DNA from: Sphingobium sp. CCH11-B1
GTDB taxonomy: Bacteria > Pseudomonadota > Alphaproteobacteria > Sphingomonadales > Sphingomonadaceae
Direction of reading: 5' to 3'
Assembly: GCF_001556865.1 (NCBI RefSeq)
Contig: NZ_LSJY01000038.1
Coordinates: 1 to 21,142 of the forward strand
DNA length: 21,142 nucleotides
The notes below the pieces were generated by a model that saw only the letters and a list, made by a program, of their open reading frames with translations, was not told the origin of the DNA and made no database searches. The position numbers were made by a program, and so were the translations under genes. Shown here in pieces: positions 7,318 to 12,788 of the stretch. Numbering within the stretch: position 1 is the first letter of the stretch; the number at the start of each line of letters is the position of its first letter.

Positions 7318-7450
7318 CGGAGACTAAGCCCGCTTCGGCTCCGTGAGCTTAGGCGGGGCTCGCGCGGCACGCGCGGGCGGCGGCTTAGCGAATAGAGCCC
7401 CGGTCCCGTCCTTCGCCCGAGCGAAGGGCGGGATGCGCCAACCCTTCTTG
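7318..7450 (+). repeat. Structured repeated element, copy B
   Basis: The partner of copy A at 2571-2705. It has GGAGAC, TCCGTGAGCTTAGG (7340-7353), CTTAGCGAATAGAGCC (7384-7399) and GGATGCGCCAACCC near 7431-7444 followed by TTCTT. The variable part between the second and third blocks folds as GCTCGCGCG (7358-7366), loop GCA, CGCGCGGGC (7370-7378): nine pairs at the same place and with the same 3-base loop size as copy A. A second hairpin, CCCGTCCTTCGC (7405-7416), loop CCGA, GCGAAGGGCGGG (7421-7432), separates the third and fourth blocks. No + strand gene follows, so it is not simply a leader of the 2768 gene type. Confidence 0.65.
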
Positions 7451-7753
7451 GACAGCCCTATCGCAGGACCGATGACCTGGACCTCGCCGGCCCCCCACAC
7501 CCCGGTTTTCAGACGAAGTCTGATCGATCGGTGAGATGCCGCAGCACAAGCAACTTACGCCGCAGCCAGCACGCAGATGTGACGCGACGCGACATTCGCC
7601 TTGAACCCAATCCGATCAGAGGCGGGTGAGCACGGCAAATGCCCGCGCCGCCGTCGAGGGCGCCGCGCCGCGGGTTTCAGGAGATGCTGGGCGGGCGGCA
7701 AGCTCGCCCTCGGCACGGGGCGAGGCCGGCGTATGCCGACGTCGCCGCCGACT
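7451..7753. other. Intergenic stretch without recognised gene
   Basis: I see no supported gene. A short hairpin TCAGAC-GAA-GTCTGA lies near 7508-7522. On the - strand a short open frame ending at 7555 reads SDRIGFKANVASRHICVLAAA. It looks slightly protein-like and could be the last part of a lost gene, but it has no credible start. Confidence 0.4.
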
Positions 7754-8356
7754 TCAGGTTGGCCTGATCCACTCGGCGGCGAGCTGCCATCCAAGGATGT
7801 CGCTGCCGCTGTCGCCGATGGCATCGCCGGAGATGTCCCGCCAGGGCGAACGCGGCCGGTAGGTCGGCATATAGCATGCGGTCATCAGCTCGAACGTCGC
7901 GGAGATATAGCCGCTCAGCCGGATCGCGAGCACCGGCTGGTTCTCGGGCGGCAAGGCACCGAAGACCGAGACGAAGCCCGAGGGGATCGGGTGCAGTGTC
8001 GCATCGATCATCGCGCGCGCGAGCCGGGTCTCCAGTTCGCTGGCCTCGCTGCCCCAGGGATGGGCATCGATGTCGAACAGATCGGCGGCGCCGGCCGCGG
8101 GCACATAGGAGAATTCGCCGGACCAGCAGCGGCTGTCCGGATTGAGCGCGGCGACATCGTCGCCGAGGCGCGCATCGCCGGTCTCGCGGCGCAGCCAGTC
8201 GGCAAGGGCCGGCGTGAGCCGGCCCGAGAGCTTGCGGGCGCGCAGCGGGGTCGCATCCAGGTCGGGAAATTCGACCAGCCACCAGGCGAGGCGGTGGTGC
8301 ATGATGATGCCGAAGCAGTGGTTGGTGATCCGGGCGGGGGTGGATTGTGCGTGCAT
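7754..8356 (-). CDS. Hypothetical protein, 200 aa, third gene of the ssb unit
   Basis: No recognised family. The start at 8356 has AGGA eight bases upstream. The protein has a helical N-terminal third (PLRARKLSGRLTPALADWLRRET), a central section rich in aromatic and acidic residues (SRCWSGEFSYVPAAGAADLFDIDAHPW, written here in part), and a C-terminal part ending SDILGWQLAAEWIRPT. No signal peptide, membrane helix or metal cluster is visible. It starts 29 bp after the stop of the 8386-8715 gene, in the same direction as ssb, so the three are probably one transcript. Sharing a unit with an SSB suggests a role in plasmid DNA processing or establishment, but that is inference from position only. 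Tryptophan and histidine are unusually frequent. Confidence 0.78.
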   Translation of the reverse strand: MHAQSTPARITNHCFGIIMHHRLAWWLVEFPDLDATPLRARKLSGRLTPALADWLRRETGDARLGDDVAALNPDSRCWSGEFSYVPAAGAADLFDIDAHPWGSEASELETRLARAMIDATLHPIPSGFVSVFGALPPENQPVLAIRLSGYISATFELMTACYMPTYRPRSPWRDISGDAIGDSGSDILGWQLAAEWIRPT

Positions 8357-8385
8357 GTGTGTTGTCCTGTTGGAAAGCGGACGGG

Positions 8386-8715
8386 TCAGTGGACCGACCC
8401 GTCGTGCGCGAAGATGGAATGGGGGACGATCAGCTGATGCTCGCTGGCGACCAGTGACCAGGCCGCGGCGAGATCGTCATAATATTCGCAATCGACGATC
8501 GCGTCGGCGCTGGCTTCGCCGAACTGAGCCTGCTCGAAGTCGCGGGCGTGGGCGGCATCGGTCGCCTCGGTGATCGCCTGGCCAAGGCGGGCGGCGATCT
8601 CGTGGCGGTTGAGGCTGTCGGCCGCGCGGCGGATGCGCTCGACCATGCAGGGGTTGGTGGTCTCGATGCCGTGGGCGATGCCGGCGATGTCGTCGAAGCT
8701 GGTGAGGTTGAACAT
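8386..8715 (-). CDS. Hypothetical protein, 109 aa, second gene of the ssb unit
   Basis: No recognised family. The frame is open far upstream, but the ATG at 8715 is the first start after the ssb stop and is followed by natural-looking protein sequence. The protein is helical and acidic: TSFDDIAGIAHGIETTNP, RIRRAADSLNRHEIAARLGQ, then TDAAHARDFEQAQFGEASAD and a C-terminal EYYDDLAAAWSLVASEHQLI. It has two cysteines and no signal or membrane segment. It lies 56 bp after ssb, and the gap holds a small GC hairpin (GGGCGG/CCGCCC, 8740-8761). It lies 29 bp before the next gene. The function is unknown; co-transcription with ssb is likely. Confidence 0.75.
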   Translation of the reverse strand: MFNLTSFDDIAGIAHGIETTNPCMVERIRRAADSLNRHEIAARLGQAITEATDAAHARDFEQAQFGEASADAIVDCEYYDDLAAAWSLVASEHQLIVPHSIFAHDGSVH

Positions 8716-8771
8716 CTGTGCTCTCCATCGAAAGGTGGAGGGCGGCCGCGCGCGACCGCCCGGAAGGACGG

Positions 8772-9101
8772 TCAGAGGAATTCGATTTCCTCGGCGACGA
8801 TGTCGGTGTTGTAGTAGGTGCGCCCGTCGCGCTCGTTGCGGCTGTAGCGGATCTCGCCGACCACCAGGAGTTTGTCGCCCTTCTTCTTGTGGTTGGCGAC
8901 CGACTTGCCGAGGCCGTTGAAGGCCTTGACCGTGTGGAACTCGTCGTAGGTCTCGGTGTAGCCGTTGCCGTCCTTCTGGACCTGGCCGTCCTTGATGACC
9001 GGCTTGGAGGTGACGAGGCTGAAGCTGACGCCGCCCTTGCTGTCCGTGCCGAAGCGGGTGATGTCCGAGGTGATGCGGCCCGAGAGAAAAACCTTGTTCA
9101 T
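8772..9101 (-). CDS. ssb: Single-stranded DNA-binding protein, short plasmid type
   Basis: A 109-residue OB-fold protein that coats single-stranded DNA, here probably during plasmid transfer or replication. The N-terminus MNKVFLSGRI and the segments EFHTVKAFNGLGKSVANH, KKKGDKLLVVGEIRYSR and GRTYYNTDIVAEEIEFL are typical of the SSB OB-fold and follow the usual order of strands. It ends straight after the fold. The long flexible linker and acidic C-terminal tip of housekeeping SSB (178 residues in E. coli), which recruits partner proteins, are absent. The start at 9101 replaces a longer open frame because MNKV is the conserved beginning; AAAGG lies about nine bases upstream. It is the first gene of a three-gene unit, preceded by inverted-repeat element 4. 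Confidence 0.93.
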   Translation of the reverse strand: MNKVFLSGRITSDITRFGTDSKGGVSFSLVTSKPVIKDGQVQKDGNGYTETYDEFHTVKAFNGLGKSVANHKKKGDKLLVVGEIRYSRNERDGRTYYNTDIVAEEIEFL

Positions 9102-9167
9102 GGCCTGATGCCTTTCGCGTCTCACGCCAGCGGGCCGATCCCGCTGGGATGAACAATTGCGAAGGCC

Positions 9168-9291
9168 CGTGATCGAGGGGACGCCGCACCCGAGCGCCAG
9201 TGAGGGGAAACCCCCATTTTTCGAGTGGTGCGGGCAGAGGCCGCCAGGCCTCAACACGGTCGGAAAATGGCGGGTTGCGGGGGCCCCGCAC
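9168..9291 (-). promoter_or_regulatory. Inverted-repeat upstream element 4 (ssb)
   Basis: About 70-190 bp upstream of ssb. The outer stem is GTGAGGGG (9200-9207) with CCCCGCAC (9284-9291, one mismatch). The inner stem is CCATTTTTCGA (9214-9224) with TCGGAAAATGG (9260-9270), eleven pairs including one G-U. The loop contains GAGGCC-GCCA-GGCCTC. It is the most diverged copy: the flanking TCAGGGA and CTTGACGG words are not clearly kept, but the layered architecture and the AT-rich inner stem are. Confidence 0.62.
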
Positions 9292-9747
9292 GGGCGTAGC
9301 GTTCATCCACTCAAGCGGGTGGCCCACCGGCGATATCGCAAAGGCCCGCGCCATGGACGGTTTCACTCGGAGTCAGCCGAAGCGAGACACCTGCCCTGCA
9401 CGGCTGCGGCGCGTCTGACTTTCGACCGCGCCCAAGGGGTCTGGGGACGGCCTCGCGTGCGGGACCGACTTGGCTCGGCGTCCGGGACGGCGAGATGCCA
9501 TCAGGTCATACCCGGCAGCGGTCGGCGAGTGCCAGGCACGAGGAAGGGCACGGCGCTGGATCGTCCGGCAAGAGGACAGCGCGCCGCGGAACGGCGACAG
9601 GTGCGCCGGCTCGAGCGATATCAGCGGTTGGCGGGCAGAGACCTCGGCGACGCTTCCTGCGGTCGGGCCGGCCTGCTCGCCGCCAAGATGGCGGCTCGAT
9701 GTGGCCTATCAGCGCGAGGAAAGTCCGGCAGAAACGGTGAGCGCTAT
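9292..9747. other. Intergenic stretch, no gene recognised
   Basis: Long open frames exist on both strands but their translations are arginine-, alanine- and glycine-rich, without natural protein features or ribosome sites, as expected from GC-rich non-coding DNA. I see no RNA gene or mobile element end. The stretch separates ssb element 4 from the DoxX remnant and may contain degraded sequence. Confidence 0.5.
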
Positions 9748-10114
9748 CTACCTCAGACGGGCGAGCGCGCCGGGCGGTGTCCCGCGGAACAGGGAGATCG
9801 AGCCAGCGCCGGTCGCGGCGACCAGGAAGAAGCCGCCCGCCATGGTCGCGTTCTTCAGGATTTCGATCACATTGCCATGTGCGCTTGCTTCGCCGTTGCG
9901 AGACACCGAGCCCGAGCAGGATGCCAACCGTGTGGACGGGATAGCCGCGGACGATCGCGAGGGCGCCGATGAGCTCGGAAAGGCCGACCAGATAGGCGAA
10001 GAACAGGGGGTCGGGCGCAAGTTCGGGAACGAGCGCGGCCGCGCCGCCCATGAGCTTCATTGTGCCCGAGACGATGAAGGGGTTGCCGAGGAACAGGGGA
10101 AGAGGCTTGCCCAC
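9748..10114 (-). pseudogene. DoxX-family membrane protein, degraded
   Basis: DoxX proteins are small inner-membrane proteins of about 130-140 residues with four helices. Here the first part is in one frame (about 10114-9905): PLFLGNPFIVSGTMKLMGG, then LFFAYLVGLSELIGALAIVR and HTVGILLGLG. The last part is in another frame (about 9890-9748): HGNVIEILKNATMAGGFFLV followed by AATGAGSISLF. The C-terminal segment matches the usual DoxX ending. The switch of frame and a shortened middle (the third helix region is missing) show a frameshift with a deletion. A GTG at 10114 could be the old start, but the gene begins only a few bases from the terminator repeat at 10120, so its 5' end may also be cut. 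It is a relic, unlikely to make a functional protein. Confidence 0.72.
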
Positions 10115-10119
10115 AGAAC

Positions 10120-10197
10120 AAAAACAGGGCCTGCCTCGCGGGGAATGTGCGAGGCAGGCCCTCAAGGGTCGTGCCCGGCCGGGAGGGGACCGGGCAC
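10120..10197 (-). terminator. Tandem-hairpin terminator, copy 1
   Basis: Reading the - strand, a hairpin GTGCCCGG/CCGGGCAC (10190-10197 with 10171-10178) is followed by a perfect 13-bp hairpin (10149-10161 with 10127-10139) and then TG plus five Ts. This is a classical intrinsic terminator, lying 124 bases past the stop of the 10286-11410 gene. The block is repeated at 11452-11525. Confidence 0.85.
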
Positions 10198-10285
10198 GTC
10201 GGGGACCATGTTGGAGGGGAAAAGAGGCGGCGAGACCAGGTTTGGGCCGTGATCGCATTGAGCGACCGCGCCGCGGTCAAAGGGT

Positions 10286-11410
10286 TCAATCGGTCAATGC
10301 GGAAAGCATGCGCGGCGCCGAGGCCGATCCGATCGCGCTTGTGAGACGCGTCGCATGGGAAATAGAGGCCGCCGTTCCGAGCCATTCCAGAGAGCCATCG
10401 TGGCGTTCGGCATAAATGGCGTAAGAGGCGGGGACTTCGTCAGCGTCCTGCACGAGGGCATGTTCGCCGGGCGCGTCACGCAGCCCCGCGATTGCGATCT
10501 GGCGGCTCCATGCGAGAGGAACGGGACGAAGCTCGCCGCCAGAGGGCGACGTGGGAAAGCCCTCGGACCATCCTGGACAGCGCTGCTCCACGAAGTCGAT
10601 TGCGGCGGCGATCCGGTCGTTGCTATCGCCAGGGGCAAGGGCGAGACAGGCGGGCGCGGTCGCGATCATATCCGCCAGCTTCGCCGTATAGGTCTCGAAC
10701 ATCGCATCGCTCTGGAAGCCGCCCTCTTCGGGAGGCACTGGCCTTTCCTCCGTCAACACGATTTGCAGTTCGTGAAGCGCCGCGAATGCGAGGCCGGACG
10801 CGTGTGCGGTGGTGAGGTCAGGCCGGTCGAAGATGAGGTCGTAGGGCTGGCCTTCCGGATCGGCATAGGCCTGGTCGAAGGTCAGGGGCGAGATCGATTC
10901 CCAGGTCTCTCGGGAGATCCCGCGCGCATCGACATAATAATCGGGCGCGGGAAGGCCCAGACCCGCATCGAGACCATCGAGGCGCAGACGGGAAAGCTGG
11001 GCCCGTTCGCTATCCGGATGCTCTTGGCGTTCCAGCAAGGTCGCGAGATCGGTCTGGTCGAGCGCGATCCAGTGCGGGGCCGACGCGCCGTCGCGCGGGA
11101 ACAGGCCACGGAGCTGGATCAGTCGCTCGATCTGCGAGGCGTCCTGCAGGTCATAGGCCTCGCCGAGGATTTCTGCGGCGATGTGGTGCCAGAGGTGCCA
11201 GGGATAGCTGCCGAATGGCACGACATGGCGAGCGACCAGACAATCGTCATCCAGCATGCATTCGCGGCTGCCGTCACCGGCCCAGAACTTGCCCACGCGG
11301 TCCTCGGCGGAAACGATTTCAGCGCTGGTGAGTGCGACGTAGTCGGCAGTGAGACCGCACAGATCGTGGGGCGATCGGGTCGGGACGCTGTCTTGCGCAA
11401 GTGAAGGCAT
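10286..11410 (-). CDS. Hypothetical protein, 374 aa
   Basis: No family recognised. The start at 11410 has GAGG about nine bases upstream. The protein is acidic and probably globular and cytoplasmic. The N-terminal part has ADYVALTSAEIVSAEDRVGK, a tryptophan/histidine cluster YPWHLWHHIAAEILGEAYDL, and the helix ASQIERLIQLRGLFP. The middle has PAPDYYVDARGISRETWESI and YDLIFDRPDLTTAHASGLAF. The C-terminal half contains LADMIATAPACLALAPGD and a final strand-rich section (ASYAIYAERHDGSLEWLG). No catalytic motif, signal or membrane helix stands out. It is a single gene between two copies of the same terminator repeat, downstream of DUF736. Its length and even codon use support a real gene. Confidence 0.82.
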   Translation of the reverse strand: MPSLAQDSVPTRSPHDLCGLTADYVALTSAEIVSAEDRVGKFWAGDGSRECMLDDDCLVARHVVPFGSYPWHLWHHIAAEILGEAYDLQDASQIERLIQLRGLFPRDGASAPHWIALDQTDLATLLERQEHPDSERAQLSRLRLDGLDAGLGLPAPDYYVDARGISRETWESISPLTFDQAYADPEGQPYDLIFDRPDLTTAHASGLAFAALHELQIVLTEERPVPPEEGGFQSDAMFETYTAKLADMIATAPACLALAPGDSNDRIAAAIDFVEQRCPGWSEGFPTSPSGGELRPVPLAWSRQIAIAGLRDAPGEHALVQDADEVPASYAIYAERHDGSLEWLGTAASISHATRLTSAIGSASAPRMLSALTD

Positions 11411-11451
11411 GTGGGAATCCTCGCTGATGGTCGACGCGCGGGCGTGTTGTC

Positions 11452-11525
11452 AAAAGAAACAGGGCCCGCCTCGCGGCGTGCGAAGCGGACCCTTCAAGGG
11501 GCCGCGCCCGGAGGCTGGGCGCGGC
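11452..11525 (-). terminator. Tandem-hairpin terminator, copy 2
   Basis: This lies 20 bases past the DUF736 stop. The first hairpin on the - strand is GCCGCGCCC/GGGCGCGGC (11501-11509 with 11517-11525). The second is GGGCCCGCCTCGC (11462-11474) with GCGAAGCGGACCC (11480-11492), paired except for two C-A mismatches, followed by a broken T-run (TTTCTTTTG). It is the same layout and partly the same sequence as copy 1 at 10120-10197, but with a weaker second stem. Confidence 0.72.
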
Positions 11526-11544
11526 GTGGGGGAGATGGATCGCG

Positions 11545-12093
11545 TCAGGCGGTCGCGTCGGCGGTTTCGGCCGGATCGGCGGCCTCGGAACCGCGCTGCT
11601 TGCGCTGGCGGCGACCGCCTTCCTGGGGCTCACCACCGAAGGCATGTTCGGCGGAGGACTGACCGAGGCCGGCCTCGGTGCCCTGGGTGGCGGGGCCGGC
11701 GGTCTCGTCGGCGCCGGGCAGCGGCGGCAGGCCCTCGTCGGCCTTGGGCGTCATCTCCGCGGCGAGATCGCGGCGACGCGTCGGGCGCGACCAGACGACG
11801 TTGTAGCTGCCGTCCTCCTGGCGGAACGCCGAGATGTAGAGCGGCGCGGCCAGGCTCGGATCCTCGATCTTGCCGTTGAGGAACGCCTCGCCGGTGCCGT
11901 TCGAGAAGAGTTCGAAGAGCGCGCCAACCTGCACCCACGCGCGTGCCGCCGACAGCGCCAGCACCTCGTATTTCGGCGCCTTCGGATTGGCCGAGTGCAC
12001 CTCGCGCAGCGCAACCGTCATGGCGATCGTCAGCGTCGCGATCTTGCCGACGAAAATGCCGGCGTCATTCTGCTTGATCGAACCGATGTTCAT
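11545..12093 (-). CDS. DUF736 family protein with long tail
   Basis: The N-terminal 105 residues are a clear DUF736 domain: MNIGSIKQNDAGIFVGKIAT, VALREVHSANPKAPKYEVLA, WVQVGALFELFSNGTGEAFL and SAFRQEDGSYNVVW. DUF736 proteins are abundant on plasmids and integrative elements of alphaproteobacteria; their role is not established. The family is usually about 100-110 residues. Here about 75 more residues follow, rich in P, G, A, E and Q with a basic patch GGRRQRKQRG, probably disordered and possibly nucleic-acid-binding. The start at 12093 is chosen by the conserved MNIG beginning and AGGAGA upstream; the open frame extends 35 codons further. The gene is separated by 154 bp from the upstream 108-residue protein gene and followed by terminator copy 2. 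Confidence 0.92.
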   Translation of the reverse strand: MNIGSIKQNDAGIFVGKIATLTIAMTVALREVHSANPKAPKYEVLALSAARAWVQVGALFELFSNGTGEAFLNGKIEDPSLAAPLYISAFRQEDGSYNVVWSRPTRRRDLAAEMTPKADEGLPPLPGADETAGPATQGTEAGLGQSSAEHAFGGEPQEGGRRQRKQRGSEAADPAETADATA

Positions 12094-12247
12094 GGGAAAG
12101 TCTCCTGGAAGCTGGTCTCGAACACCGTGTCCGAGCCAACTTCCCCTTCCCCACTCCCCTCCTCGGCCGTTCGGCCGAGCAGGCGCGCAAGCGCCCATCC
12201 GAGCGCCGCCAAAGCGGCCTCGGGACGAAACTCGTTGGGCGCTTGTG

Positions 12248-12574
12248 TTAGTGGATCGAGCCGAAGAGACGCCTCTTGGCCTCTGCCTGATGCAGGCCGT
12301 CCTTGACGCCGACCGTGGCGTTCATGTCCGCCGCGAGATCGGCAGCCAGCGTCTCGGGAATGTCGGCATAAGCTTCGACCACCCTGATGGCGACCTCTGG
12401 GCTCGGCAGCTCGCCCGGCTCGGTGCCAAGCCAGATCGTCGCCTCGCCCTCTTCGGGTTCCTCGTCGGTCGGCGTGAATATCTGGGCGAAGAAGCTCTGG
12501 AGAGGTCTGTCCCAGCCAATCACCGCCTTGATGACCCCGTTCCCCGGTCTCGGTTTCAGTTCGTAGCGGCTCAT
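12248..12574 (-). CDS. Hypothetical protein, 108 aa
   Basis: Family not recognised. It begins MSRYELKPRPGNGVIKAVIG, continues WDRPLQSFFAQIF, then an acidic stretch (TPTDEEPEEGEATIWLGTEP) and a helical C-terminal half (PEVAIRVVEAYADIPETLAA, LHQAEAKRRLF). A compact cytoplasmic protein with a strand-rich first half is likely. Its ATG overlaps the stop of the preceding gene in an ATGA, so the two are translationally coupled. The 154 bp between its stop and DUF736 hold a TCGGCC/GGCCGA hairpin but no gene. The sequence looks natural and evenly coding, giving good confidence in the gene and none in a function. Confidence 0.82.
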   Translation of the reverse strand: MSRYELKPRPGNGVIKAVIGWDRPLQSFFAQIFTPTDEEPEEGEATIWLGTEPGELPSPEVAIRVVEAYADIPETLAADLAADMNATVGVKDGLHQAEAKRRLFGSIH

Positions 12575-12765
12575 GTCTGGCTCCGACGAATGCGATGATC
12601 GACGTGGCGGGCCGCACCCTCGGCGCTGCGCAGCGCCTTGCGGACCGCGGCGGCGGCGCGCGGGGCACCGCTCTGGGCCAGAAGGTGCCGCGCGCTGCGA
12701 AGCTGGTCAATCGCCTCCCGCACGGCGTCGCGGTCGGCAAGCCTCGCGGCTCTGATGGGTCGCAT
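12571..12765 (-). CDS. Small basic hypothetical protein, 64 aa
   Basis: No family recognised. The sequence is rich in arginine and alanine and entirely helical in appearance: IRAARLADRDAVREAIDQLR, SARHLLAQSG, AAAAVRKALRSAEGAARHVD. It may be a helical bundle or a small nucleic-acid- or partner-binding protein, but that is only from composition. The start at 12765 has AAGGGA nine bases upstream and lies 23 bp after the GHKL ATPase stop. Its own stop overlaps the next gene by four bases (ATGA). The arrangement suggests that the ATPase and the two small proteins are made together. Confidence 0.68.
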   Translation of the reverse strand: MRPIRAARLADRDAVREAIDQLRSARHLLAQSGAPRAAAAVRKALRSAEGAARHVDHRIRRSQT

Positions 12766-12788
12766 GGGATTGGTCCCTTCGAGATTGA

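Noticed and set aside
7555..7824. - strand frame of 89 codons ending VASRHICVLAAA
   Set aside because: The start overlaps the 3' end of another gene and the first two thirds look non-coding. Only the last 20 residues look protein-like, which is too little to call a gene.
9157..10252. Overlapping + strand frames of 260-270 codons
   Set aside because: They read through ssb element 4 and the DoxX relic, are arginine-rich, and lack ribosome sites.
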